From: Homoserinimonas sedimenticola
GTDB taxonomy: Bacteria > Actinomycetota > Actinomycetes > Actinomycetales > Microbacteriaceae
Assembly: GCF_026094475.1 (NCBI RefSeq)
Contig: NZ_JAPELL010000002.1
Location: 248,001 to 312,000, forward strand
Reading direction: 5' to 3'
DNA length: 64,000 nt
In this document: positions 26,318 through 34,213 of the stretch, piece after piece
Numbering within the stretch: the first letter of the stretch is position 1
How the letters are laid out: each line of letters starts with the position of its first letter
Made by a program: the position numbers and the translations under genes
The notes under the pieces: model-generated
The model's database searches: none
Told to the model about the DNA's origin: nothing
Seen by the model: the letters and a program-made list of their open reading frames with translations, nothing else

Positions 26318-26797
26318 GTGCCCAGGGAACGTGGTCAGAACGTCGTCGCGACGAACCGCAAGGCCCGACACGACTACACGATCGAAGACACGTATGAGGC
26401 GGGTCTCGTGCTGACAGGCACGGAGGTGAAGTCGTTGCGGGCCGGTCGGGCGAGCCTTGTCGACGGTTACGCCTTCGTCGATGATCACGGCGAGGCGTGG
26501 CTCGACGCCGTCCACATCCCCGAGTATGTCGGGGGCACCTGGACCAACCACCCGCCGCGCCGCAAGCGCAAGCTGCTGCTGCACAAGGCCCAAATTCTGA
26601 AGATCCACAACAAGGTCAAGGAGGGCGGCTACACGCTCGTGCCGCTCTCGCTCTACTTCAGTGACGGTCGCGCCAAGGTCGAGCTGGCGGTCGCGAAGGG
26701 CAAGCGCGAGTACGACAAGCGTCACGCCCTGCGCGAGCGACAGGAGAACCGTGAGGCGCAGCGCGCCATGTCGGAGCGGCGCCACCTCGGCGAGTAG
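26318..26797 (+). CDS. smpB: SsrA-binding protein SmpB
   Basis: Partner of tmRNA in trans-translation; binds the tRNA-like domain and brings it to stalled ribosomes. 159 residues with [34 protein letters not shown], and the basic C-terminal tail [16 protein letters not shown] that enters the mRNA channel. GTG start. Its RNA ssrA lies 0.7 kb downstream, after an oppositely oriented lipoprotein gene. Confidence 0.97.
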   Translation: MPRERGQNVVATNRKARHDYTIEDTYEAGLVLTGTEVKSLRAGRASLVDGYAFVDDHGEAWLDAVHIPEYVGGTWTNHPPRRKRKLLLHKAQILKIHNKVKEGGYTLVPLSLYFSDGRAKVELAVAKGKREYDKRHALRERQENREAQRAMSERRHLGE

Positions 26798-26826
26798 GGG
26801 CGGGCGCCGCGCTCAGACGTGAGGAA

Positions 26827-27324
26827 TCAGCCCTCGTAGGGGTAGTTCGGACCCTTGCCTCCGAGCGGCTCGGAGATGGGCCCGTCGAGGTCGTAGGCGA
26901 GGCAGAGGATCTCCCGATCTCCCTGCTCCCAGCTAGCGGCGCTCGGGTAGAAGTAGCTGTAGTGGAGGCTTGTCTCCTCCACGCTGGCGCCCACGAACTG
27001 CTCGAACTGGGAGAAGCACCCGTACTCCGCGTCCTCCTCGATGGCGGCCGCGTCGTAGCTGGGGAAGTCGTCGTCGGAGACGTCGTAGATGTAGTACGCC
27101 TCGTTGTCGTGCTCCTCGGTGCACTCGGGCATCTTGACGGAGGAGATTTCCTCGACGGCCCCGGTGTCGTCATTGAAGCAGTCGCCGACCTCGATCGAGA
27201 AGACGTCCTCCTTGCCCTCCACCGCGTTGGTGATGGACTGGCTGATGGCACCGATGCTGCAGCCGGTGAGGGCGATGACGGTGGCGGCGGCGAGGGCGGT
27301 GGCGGCGATGGCGTGGCGGGTCAC
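26827..27324 (-). CDS. septum-formation-family lipoprotein
   Basis: A 165-residue secreted lipoprotein: signal peptide with lipobox LTGC (Cys22), then an acidic domain with EVGDCFNDDTG, VKMPECTEEHDNEAYYIY and GCFSQFEQFVG, four further Cys probably in disulfides. The pattern fits the actinobacterial Septum_form/DUF4190-associated family of unknown function. GTG at 27324 lies 6 nt after minus-strand TACACT (27336-27331). It is convergent with smpB and splits smpB from ssrA. Confidence 0.72.
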   Translation of the reverse strand: MTRHAIAATALAAATVIALTGCSIGAISQSITNAVEGKEDVFSIEVGDCFNDDTGAVEEISSVKMPECTEEHDNEAYYIYDVSDDDFPSYDAAAIEEDAEYGCFSQFEQFVGASVEETSLHYSYFYPSAASWEQGDREILCLAYDLDGPISEPLGGKGPNYPYEG

Positions 27325-27399
27325 ATCCGCAGTGTAGCGTCGTGAGGGCGGCCGGGATGCGCCCCCGAGCTCGGTCTTTCATTGTCGATCGCAGCACGC

Positions 27400-27405
27400 T
27401 ATACT
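27400..27405 (+). promoter_or_regulatory. -10 element for ssrA
   Basis: TATACT, giving a pre-tmRNA that would start about 75 nt before the mature 5' end and include the left processing arm. The -35 is weak (ttgtcg lies only 12 nt upstream). Confidence 0.45.
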
Positions 27406-27486
27406 TGAAGGCTGCGTCGAAGTGATCGGCGCGATTGACAACTCAACAGCGCGCGACTGTGACACGTCATCCACGATGACGCGCAT

Positions 27487-27859
27487 GGGGATGATCGGTT
27501 TCGACATTGCCTGCGTGATTGTGGGAAGCGGGTCGAGGATGCCGACTTATCTCGTTAACGATGTCGGCAAACTATAAGTGCCGATTCCAAGCGCACTGAC
27601 TTCGCCCTCGCTGCCTAAGCGAGCGCACTAAAAAGTCCGTCAGCCCGGGGATGCTCTCTACCCGGGTCCTGGCGTCATTTAGAGAGATTGCTCCGCAGTT
27701 GAGCCTGAGGGCTGCGGGGGACTTTAACAAGGGCTGGGCTCGTCGGTGTGGCCGCCAGTGGCAAGCACCGGAGCCGAGGAGAACGTTTCACTGGCTACGC
27801 CCGTAGAAGACACATGACCACAGCAGTGGACCGGGGTTCGATTCCCCGCATCTCCACCA
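27487..27859 (+). ncRNA. ssrA: tmRNA
   Basis: One-piece tmRNA of about 373 nt. Its 5' end GGGGATG pairs with 3' CATCTCC in the tRNA-like acceptor stem, followed by A and an encoded CCA. T arm GACCGGGGTTCGATTCCCCGC-like end is present. The tag reading frame at 27580-27618 ends in the proteolysis signal ALAA. Works with SmpB to rescue stalled ribosomes. Confidence 0.96.
27580..27618 (+). other. tmRNA tag reading frame ADSKRTDFALAA
   Basis: Resume codon GCC at 27580, twelve codons, TAA at 27616-27618. Close to the M. tuberculosis tag ADSHQRDYALAA; the terminal ALAA directs tagged proteins to ClpXP-type proteases. Other frames in this part give no ALAA ending. Confidence 0.88.
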
Positions 27860-27885
27860 CCGTCACGGTCGCGCGCTGTTGAGCT

Positions 27886-27900
27886 GCGGATGCCGCATCC
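27886..27900 (+). terminator. GGATGC-C-GCATCC dyad after ssrA
   Basis: GCGGATGC (27886-27893), one base, GCATCC (27895-27900), directly followed by ttgtctc. It lies just outside the processing stem and may end the ssrA transcript. Confidence 0.5.
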
Positions 27901-27918
27901 TTGTCTCCCGCGGTGAGC

Positions 27919-27937
27919 TTAGGTTAGCCTAACCTCG
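27919..27937 (+). promoter_or_regulatory. IdeR/DtxR iron box
   Basis: Contains the perfect palindrome AGGTTAG-C-CTAACCT (27921-27935), near identical to the DtxR/IdeR consensus TTAGGTTAGGCTAACCTAA. It lies about 40 nt before the siderophore-interacting protein start, so the gene should be repressed when iron is plentiful. Confidence 0.85.
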
Positions 27938-27976
27938 GCACTGACCGGTGCCGCTCACACGACGTCTGGAGACTCC

Positions 27977-28810
27977 TTGGCCCGCACCAATCTCGAGGCC
28001 ATCCGGCAGAAGCCGGAGGTGTCGGAGCTGCTCACGCTCCATGTGCTCCGCCGGGAGCGCATCTCCCCGAACTTCTCGCGCGTGACCTTGGGTGGAGGCG
28101 ACATCGCGAGGTTCACACCCATGGGGTTCGACCAGTGGTTCCGGCTCTTCATCCCCGTGGCGGAGGGTTCGCTGTCGCGCCTGCCGAACAAGCTCGACAC
28201 GGTCTCCTACCTGCGCTATCTCTCGATCGCCAAGACGTCTCGGCCCGTCTTGCGCAACTACACCGTCCGCGGCTACCGGGAGCACGGGCCTTCCGGTCCT
28301 GAACTCGACGTCGATTTCGTCATCCACGGTTCTATCGCGGAAGGCACGGCGGGTCCTGCTGCGACCTGGGCTGACAGCTGCGAGCCCGGCGACGCCGTCG
28401 CGATCCTCGATGAGGGCATTGGTTTCGCCATCCCCGAGGGATGCGAGCGGGTCGTGCTGGTGGCGGACGAGACCGGGTTGCCGGCTGTCGCGGGCATCCT
28501 CGAGTCCCTCCCGCGCGACGCAATGGGCACCGCCATCATTGAGGTGCCGTCTCGGGCCGACGCGCAGCAGATCGACGCGCCGCTCGGCATCGACGTGCGC
28601 TGGGTCGTGCGCGACGGTGCCACTGCGAAGCCAGGCGTCGCGGCGTCCGTCGCCGCGACGGAACTTCCCCTTGACGGCGCCCCCTTCTACGCCTGGGTCG
28701 TGGGGGAGCAATCTCTGCCGACGGGGCTGCGCCGCCACTGGGTGGCCGCCGACGTGCCCAAGGGACACATCACCTTCTGCGGCTACTGGCGGGCGGGTCG
28801 CTCGCACTAG
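27977..28810 (+). CDS. siderophore-interacting protein (ferric-siderophore reductase family)
   Basis: SIP-family flavoprotein of 277 residues that reduces ferric siderophores to release iron in the cytoplasm. FAD-binding barrel with FSRVTLGGGDIARF and RPVLRNYTVRGYR (the RxYTxR motif), then the NAD(P)H-binding half with VVLVADETGLPAVAGILE and AWVVGEQSLPTGLRRHW. TTG start at 27977 with GGAG 5 nt upstream. The iron box upstream fits the role. No siderophore transporter is in the window. Confidence 0.9.
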   Translation: MARTNLEAIRQKPEVSELLTLHVLRRERISPNFSRVTLGGGDIARFTPMGFDQWFRLFIPVAEGSLSRLPNKLDTVSYLRYLSIAKTSRPVLRNYTVRGYREHGPSGPELDVDFVIHGSIAEGTAGPAATWADSCEPGDAVAILDEGIGFAIPEGCERVVLVADETGLPAVAGILESLPRDAMGTAIIEVPSRADAQQIDAPLGIDVRWVVRDGATAKPGVAASVAATELPLDGAPFYAWVVGEQSLPTGLRRHWVAADVPKGHITFCGYWRAGRSH

Positions 28811-28818
28811 TTCCCAAG

Positions 28819-28844
28819 GCGGATGCGACGGCTCAAGCATCCGC
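28819..28844 (+). terminator. hairpin from inverted GCGGATGC words after the SIP gene
   Basis: GCGGATGC (28819-28826), 10-nt loop, GCATCCGC (28837-28844), beginning 8 nt after the stop codon. Eight perfect pairs; no T tract. Confidence 0.6.
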
Positions 28845-28911
28845 TCGATCCCGGCTGAAATCGGCCTGCCGGGGGAGGCCCGGCGTTGGGGCGCCTACCT
28901 AACCTGAGGAT

Positions 28912-29205
28912 ATGAGCGAATCGAAGAACACGGGACGGGCCCCCGGCGGGATGATGGGTGCCGGCATTGCGACTGGCATCGGCATCGGCGCGGCCTTCGG
29001 CGTGGCGATGGACAACATGGGTGTGGGAATCGCGCTCGGTGTTGCGATCGGCATCGTGTTCGGTCTCGCCTTCACGGATGCCAAGCGCGACACACGGGAG
29101 AGCGACGGCGGCAACTCCACCGAGGATGACCGAGAGCCGCCCTCAGGCGGCTCGGGCGCGCCGGATGACGATGACGACGACAGGCCGGGCGCCCCCTCTG
29201 CCTAG
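28912..29205 (+). CDS. small glycine-rich membrane protein
   Basis: A 97-residue protein. Residues 12-54 form two Gly/Ala-rich hydrophobic stretches with GxxxG spacing, as in glycine-zipper membrane proteins; the rest is acidic and disordered (DDDDDD near the end). No function is known to me. ATG at 28912 lies 6 nt after TAACCT (28900-28905), so leaderless. It converges with the MFS gene; the two overlap by 4 nt. Confidence 0.65.
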   Translation: MSESKNTGRAPGGMMGAGIATGIGIGAAFGVAMDNMGVGIALGVAIGIVFGLAFTDAKRDTRESDGGNSTEDDREPPSGGSGAPDDDDDDRPGAPSA

Positions 29206-30827
29206 CGCTCCTCGGTGCGCGCGGGAAGGCTGACCGAGCCTGTCGTGACGGGGTAGATCTCCTGCAGCGTGTCAGGCACCGTCGTCTCCGCAACATCGCG
29301 CTCGATCGTGGTCGCGAGCGGCTTTTCCGTCACGAACAGGAGAAGGATGGCCGCGATGACGGCGAGCGGCACGATGTAGAGGAAGAGCGGCGCAAGCGCC
29401 TCCGTGTAGGCCCAGATGATCTGGTCGTGCACGGTCCCGGGCAGGTTGTGCACGAGCTCGGGAGTGAGCGAGTTCATGCCGCTGCCCGGGCCCGCCTGCT
29501 GCGGCAGGCGCTCGGCAAGCTGCTCGGCGAGGCGCGTCGTGAAGAGGCTCCCGATGACGGCGCCGCCGAGTGAACCGCCGATCTGGCGGAAGTAGTTGTT
29601 GGCGGCCGTCGCCGTGCCCACCTCGCGCGCCGGGAAGGTGTTCTGCACGATGAGCACGAGAAGCTGCATGCTCGTGCCGAGCCCCACGCCCATGACCGCG
29701 AGGAAGCTGCACAGCATCCAGAGTGGCGTCTCGGGGGTGATCGTCCCGAGGAGGGCGAGGCCCGCAGCGAGCACGATGCTTCCCGTGATGGGCAGCCACT
29801 TGTAGCGACCCGTGCGGGTCACGATCTGACCGGCGCCGACCGAGGTCAGGAGCAGGGCGCCCATCATGGGCGTCATGAGCAGACCGGCCGCGGTCGCGCT
29901 CGCATCGAACGCCATCTGCAGATAGGTGGGCATGTACGCGAGCGTTCCCATCATGGCGACGCTCGTGAGCAGGGCCGCGATGGTCGTCAGGTTGAAGTTC
30001 TTCTCGCGGAAGAGGTGCAGCGGCATGACGGGCTCCGCCGTGACCCGCTCGACGAGGGCGAAGGCGACGGATGCCACGACCGCTGCCACGATGAGGCCGA
30101 TGATGGTGGGCGAGCCCCACTCGAAGTCTTTGCCGCCCCACGAGGCGACGAGCACGATGCAGGTCGTCGCGACCGCGAGGAGTGCCATGCCCCAGGCGTC
30201 GATGCGCGGCTTGCTGCGCTCGCGGTGGGGGAGATGGAGGAGGAAGACCGCGGCGGCGAGGGCGACGAGCCCGACCGGAATGTTCATCCAGAAGGTCCAG
30301 CGCCATCCGGGGCCCTCTGTGAACCAGCCGCCGAGCAGCGGGCCGGCGACGGAGGAGACTGCGAAGACGGCCCCCATTGCCCCCATGTACTTGCCCCGCT
30401 CCCGTGCCGGGACGATGTCGGCGATGATCGCCTGAGAGAGGATCATGAGACCTCCGCCGCCGAGGCCCTGCACGACGCGCGCGGAGATGAGCATCGACAT
30501 GTCGGCCGCTACGGCTCCTAGCACGGAGCCGGCCATGAAGAGCAGTATCGCGGCGATGAGGAGGCCCTTGCGGCCGATCAGGTCGCCGATCTTGCCGTAG
30601 ATCGGCATGACGATCGTCGAGGCGAGCATGAACGCCGTCATGATCCACAGCATGTGGTCGACTCCGTTGAGCTCGCCGACCATGGTCGGCATGGCGGCGC
30701 TCAACACGGTCTGGCTGAGCGCGGAGAGCAGCATGGCGAGCATGAGCCCGACGAAGACGAGGGCGAGCCGCGGCGCGGGCGCGGAGGTGGGCGAGGAGGG
30801 AACCGAGGCCTCGGGAGAATTTTGCAT
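29202..30827 (-). CDS. MFS multidrug transporter, DHA2 (EmrB/QacA) family
   Basis: A 541-residue proton-coupled exporter with 14 predicted helices. DHA2 signatures: TVLSAAMPTMVGEL in helix 1, GKIGDLIGRKGLL between helices 2 and 3, and the motif C-like VAGPLLGGWFTEGPGWRWTFWMNIPVG in helix 5. ATG at 30827 is preferred to the TTG at 30836 because TATAAT (30841-30836) lies 8 nt before it. Divergent from another DHA2 pump across 61 bp. Confidence 0.9.
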   Translation of the reverse strand: MQNSPEASVPSSPTSAPAPRLALVFVGLMLAMLLSALSQTVLSAAMPTMVGELNGVDHMLWIMTAFMLASTIVMPIYGKIGDLIGRKGLLIAAILLFMAGSVLGAVAADMSMLISARVVQGLGGGGLMILSQAIIADIVPARERGKYMGAMGAVFAVSSVAGPLLGGWFTEGPGWRWTFWMNIPVGLVALAAAVFLLHLPHRERSKPRIDAWGMALLAVATTCIVLVASWGGKDFEWGSPTIIGLIVAAVVASVAFALVERVTAEPVMPLHLFREKNFNLTTIAALLTSVAMMGTLAYMPTYLQMAFDASATAAGLLMTPMMGALLLTSVGAGQIVTRTGRYKWLPITGSIVLAAGLALLGTITPETPLWMLCSFLAVMGVGLGTSMQLLVLIVQNTFPAREVGTATAANNYFRQIGGSLGGAVIGSLFTTRLAEQLAERLPQQAGPGSGMNSLTPELVHNLPGTVHDQIIWAYTEALAPLFLYIVPLAVIAAILLLFVTEKPLATTIERDVAETTVPDTLQEIYPVTTGSVSLPARTEER

Positions 30828-30852
30828 CGTCTGCAATTATACAGTCCTGCAG

Positions 30853-30863
30853 GCAAAGTTTGC
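30853..30863. promoter_or_regulatory. candidate operator between divergent MFS pumps
   Basis: Perfect 11-bp palindrome gcaaagtttgc. It covers the expected -35 regions of both promoters: minus-strand -10 TATAAT at 30841-30836 and plus-strand -10 TAGACT at 30877-30882. One regulator bound here could control both pumps. No regulator gene is next to them. Confidence 0.5.
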
Positions 30864-30888
30864 ACTGCTGCACGAATAGACTGGCAGG

Positions 30889-32346
30889 ATGCACTCTCGC
30901 CCCGCCGCAGCATCCGATCGCGTGCGGTGGCAGGCATTCGCGGCGTGCGTCGCGGTCGCCGCGCTGACCATCCTCGACCTCTCGAAAGTCAACGTCGGCC
31001 TCCCCTCAATCGAGTCGTCGCTCGGGGGAGGCCCCACCGAACTGCAGCTCATCGTTGCGGGCTACGCGCTCGCCTTCGGCCTCGCGCTCGTGCCCGCGGG
31101 GCGGCTCGGTGACATTCACTCCCGCAAGCTATTCTTCGCCATCGGCCTCAGCGCCTTCATCGCCGCGAGCATCATGTGCGCCATCGCGCCGAGTGTCACG
31201 ATCCTCGTGGTGGGTCGCATGTTGCAGGGAGTCGCTGCGGGCATCCACATGCCACAGGTCATCGGCATCATCCAGCAGGTCTTCCAGGGGCGCGAGCGCG
31301 GCATGGCGTTCGGGCTCTTCGGCGCCATCATCGGTCTCTCGACCGCCTTCGGGCCCACGATCGGCGGCCTCCTCATCGCGATCGGGGGCGACACCGACGG
31401 CTGGCGGTTGCTCTTCTGGATGAACGTGCCCCTCGGCGCCCTCGCCCTCGCCTTCGCGCTGTGGCGGCTCCCCGGCCGGGGCAATGGCGAACGCGAGCAC
31501 ACCGAACTCGACATCGTGGGCATCCTGCTCCTCGGCGTCGCCGTCTTCAGCCTCATGTTGCCCTTCGTGCTGACGACGGGCGGGGCCGACGACGACCCGC
31601 AGCGCTGGTGGTGGCTCGTGCTGTTCGTCATCGCGGCCGCCGCCTTCGTCCTGTGGGAGCGCAGCTTCCAGGGCCGCGGCAAGGCCCCCGTCGTCAACTT
31701 CGGGCTCTTTCGCCTCGCCGCCTATCGCAACGGCGTGCTCATCGCGACCGCCTACTTCGCGGCGACGCCCGCAATGTTTCTCATCACGACGCTCTTCCTC
31801 CAGACCGGCCTCGGGCTCGAAGCCGTCTACGCGGGCATGGTGAGCATCCCCTTCGCCCTCGTCTCCGCCTACACCTCGTGGCTCGGGGGCAAGCTCGTGC
31901 TCGGCGTCGGCCGCAAGCTCGTGCTCTATGGTCTCGTGCTCGTCTTCATCGGCCTCGGCTCGGCCATCCCCGTGGCTCTCCTAGCCCCGCCCGAGCTGGT
32001 GCCCTGGCTCATCGCGGGCGTTCTCGCGATCGCCGGTGCGGGCGGCGGCTTCGTCATCTCGCCCAACCAGACGCTCACCCTCGCCGATGTGCCCGTCGTC
32101 CACGGCGGCGTCGCCGGGTCCGTCGCCCAGGTCGGGCAGCGGGTCGGCACGGCGGTCGGGGTCGCAGCGGCAAGCTCCGCATTCTTCGCCACGGTCTACC
32201 GTGAGGAGCCGACCGAGGGTGTGCTCACGGCCTTCACCGACGCCTATGCCTTCGGCATGCTCGTGGCGCTCGGCCTCGTGCTCGTGGCGATCGTGTTCGC
32301 CGTCATCGATGTGCGGCCGGGAAGCTCCTCTAGCGCCGCGCGATAA
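30889..32346 (+). CDS. MFS transporter, DHA2 (EmrB/QacA) family
   Basis: A 485-residue exporter with about 14 helices: LDLSKVNVGLPSIESSLGG, GRLGDIHSRKLFF, and LSTAFGPTIGGLLIAIGG with WRLLFWMNVPLGALA. Related in type to the divergent pump but clearly distinct in sequence. ATG is 6 nt after TAGACT (30877-30882), leaderless. It overlaps the convergent hisN by 17 nt. Substrate unknown. Confidence 0.9.
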   Translation: MHSRPAAASDRVRWQAFAACVAVAALTILDLSKVNVGLPSIESSLGGGPTELQLIVAGYALAFGLALVPAGRLGDIHSRKLFFAIGLSAFIAASIMCAIAPSVTILVVGRMLQGVAAGIHMPQVIGIIQQVFQGRERGMAFGLFGAIIGLSTAFGPTIGGLLIAIGGDTDGWRLLFWMNVPLGALALAFALWRLPGRGNGEREHTELDIVGILLLGVAVFSLMLPFVLTTGGADDDPQRWWWLVLFVIAAAAFVLWERSFQGRGKAPVVNFGLFRLAAYRNGVLIATAYFAATPAMFLITTLFLQTGLGLEAVYAGMVSIPFALVSAYTSWLGGKLVLGVGRKLVLYGLVLVFIGLGSAIPVALLAPPELVPWLIAGVLAIAGAGGGFVISPNQTLTLADVPVVHGGVAGSVAQVGQRVGTAVGVAAASSAFFATVYREEPTEGVLTAFTDAYAFGMLVALGLVLVAIVFAVIDVRPGSSSSAAR

Positions 32347-33124
32347 GCCCCAGCACCGCCTCGTGCAGCAGGCCGTTGGTGGCGAGGGCGGAGCCGTGCC
32401 AAGGACCGGCCTCGCCATCGGCAGAAGTGAAGACGCCGCCCGCTTCCTCGATGATCGGCACGAGGGCGGCCATGTCGTATGGCTGGAGGTCGAACTCTCC
32501 TGCGACATCGATGAGGCCCTCCGCGACCATCATGTACGACCACATGTCGCCGTAGGCGCGCGTGCGCCACACGGCGCGGGAGAGCGCCACCAACTGCTCG
32601 AGTCGGCCGTGCCAGTCCCACTGCTGGATGCTGTTGTAGCTGATCGAGGCATCCGAAAGCTCCGACACCTGCGACACCCGCATCCGTCGCCCCTCGGGGG
32701 ACGCGGCATCCCGCACCCACGCCCCTGCGCCGGTGGAACCCCACCAGCGGTTGCCGAGGGCGGGCGCGCTCACGACGCCGAGCACGGGCACGCCGTCGAT
32801 CGCGAGCCCGATGAGCGTCGCCCACACGGGAACGCCCCGCACGAAGTTGGAGGTGCCGTCGATCGGGTCGATGATCCACTGGCGCGAGCTCTCTCCCTCC
32901 GTCCCGAACTCCTCACCGAGAATCGAGTCGCCGGGGCGTTCGGCTGCGAGAAGGGAGCGGATGGCCTCCTCCGCCGCGCGGTCCGCATCGGACACGGGGG
33001 TCATGTCGGGCTTTGTCGTCACGACCAGGTCGGTCGAGCGGAAGCGGGCGCGGGAGACGGCATCCGCAGCATCCGCGAGCCGGTGTGCCAGTTCGAGGTC
33101 GTCAGCCAGGGTGGGGTCGCTCAC
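32330..33124 (-). CDS. hisN: histidinol-phosphatase, inositol-monophosphatase family
   Basis: Mg-dependent phosphatase of 264 residues that makes histidinol from histidinol phosphate in actinobacteria. Metal-binding residues lie in GEEFG, WIIDPIDGTSNFVRG and YDMAALVPIIEEAGG. The gene order hisN-rsgA-aroA beside sigH is conserved in actinobacteria and supports HisN over a generic IMPase. GTG at 33124 is 6 nt after minus-strand TAGCGT (33136-33131), so it can be transcribed apart from rsgA. Confidence 0.9.
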   Translation of the reverse strand: MSDPTLADDLELAHRLADAADAVSRARFRSTDLVVTTKPDMTPVSDADRAAEEAIRSLLAAERPGDSILGEEFGTEGESSRQWIIDPIDGTSNFVRGVPVWATLIGLAIDGVPVLGVVSAPALGNRWWGSTGAGAWVRDAASPEGRRMRVSQVSELSDASISYNSIQQWDWHGRLEQLVALSRAVWRTRAYGDMWSYMMVAEGLIDVAGEFDLQPYDMAALVPIIEEAGGVFTSADGEAGPWHGSALATNGLLHEAVLGLIARR

Positions 33125-33174
33125 CCCCTAACGCTACCGCCTTCGTCACAAAGGGCCGGATGCTGCGGGGCAGG

Positions 33175-34197
33175 TCAGCGGAGTGCCGCGATCATGCGCT
33201 GGAAGGAGTCGAGCCGCTGCCGCCCGTGCTCGCCGAGCTCGCCCGACGCGGCGCGTTCCACCAGCTCGCAGTCGGGGGAGTCCGGCAGATGCGTGCACCC
33301 GCGCGGGCACTCCTCGGCGATCTCTGCGAGGTCGGTGAAGGCCCGAAGCACATTGTCGATGTCGACGTGCCCAAGCCCGAAGGAACGCACCCCAGGAGTG
33401 TCGATGATCCAGCCGCCGCTGACCCGGTAGGACACCGTCGAGGAGGAGGTGTGGCGGCCGCGCCCCGTGACCTCGTTGACGTGCCCCGTCGCGCGGTTCG
33501 CCTCGGGCACGAGGGCGTTGACGAGGGTCGACTTGCCGACGCCCGAGTGGCCTACCGCGACCGTCGAGTGCCCCGCGAGGAGCCCCAGGATCTCCTCCGT
33601 GGGGGTCGCCCCCTTGCCGCTCGTCACGATCGTGAGCCCGAGGCCGGCGAACTCGGAGAGGAACTCCGCCGGGTCTGCGAGGTCGGTCTTCGTGATGCAG
33701 AGGATCGGCTCGATTCCCGCGTCGAAGGCGGCCACGAGGTAGCGGTGCACGAGGCGCGGTCTCGGCTCGGGATTGGTCACTGCGACGACGATCAGCATCT
33801 GGTCGGCGTTCGCGACAATGATGCGCTCCACCTCGTCGGAGTCGTCGGCACTGCGGCGCAGCACGGTTTCTCGTGGCTTGATGCGCACGATCCGGGCGAG
33901 TGTGCCCTCCTCGCCGGAGGTGTCGCCCACGACGTCGACGCGATCCCCCGTGACAATCGCCTGGCGCCGCAGCTCACGCGCCCGCGTCGCCGTCACAGGA
34001 TGCTCGTCTGCCCCGTCCTCGTCGACGAGCACGGTGTAGCGCCCCCGATCGACGGTGACCACCCGCGCCTCGACGGCATCCTCGTGCTCGGGGCGGATCT
34101 TGGTGCGCGGCTTGTTGGCCTTCGGGTTCGGCCTGGTCTTCGCCTCGTAGTCGGCGTAGCGATCGTCCTCGTCGTCGAGATCGGTGAGCCAGCTCAT
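33175..34197 (-). CDS. rsgA: ribosome small-subunit-dependent GTPase A
   Basis: Circularly permuted GTPase for late 30S maturation, 340 residues. OB-fold at about 40-110; G domain with TKTDLAD, GHSGVGKSTLVNAL and DTPGVRSFGL; C-terminal zinc site CPRGCTHLPDSPDC. ATG at 34197, 16 nt after aroA, so likely co-transcribed with aroA. Confidence 0.95.
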   Translation of the reverse strand: MSWLTDLDDEDDRYADYEAKTRPNPKANKPRTKIRPEHEDAVEARVVTVDRGRYTVLVDEDGADEHPVTATRARELRRQAIVTGDRVDVVGDTSGEEGTLARIVRIKPRETVLRRSADDSDEVERIIVANADQMLIVVAVTNPEPRPRLVHRYLVAAFDAGIEPILCITKTDLADPAEFLSEFAGLGLTIVTSGKGATPTEEILGLLAGHSTVAVGHSGVGKSTLVNALVPEANRATGHVNEVTGRGRHTSSSTVSYRVSGGWIIDTPGVRSFGLGHVDIDNVLRAFTDLAEIAEECPRGCTHLPDSPDCELVERAASGELGEHGRQRLDSFQRMIAALR

Positions 34198-34213
34198 CCG
34201 TGTCTCCCGGTCC

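Larger units (their letters stand above)
27442..27883 (+). other. 21-bp processing stem enclosing ssrA
   Basis: 27442-27462 (ctcaacagcgcgcgac plus tgtga) pairs with 27863-27883 (tcacg plus gtcgcgcgctgttgag) over 21 consecutive pairs, one being G-U. The arms lie 24 nt before and 3 nt after the mature tmRNA. In the transcript they would form a stalk like the RNase III stems around 16S and 23S rRNA. Confidence 0.75.
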
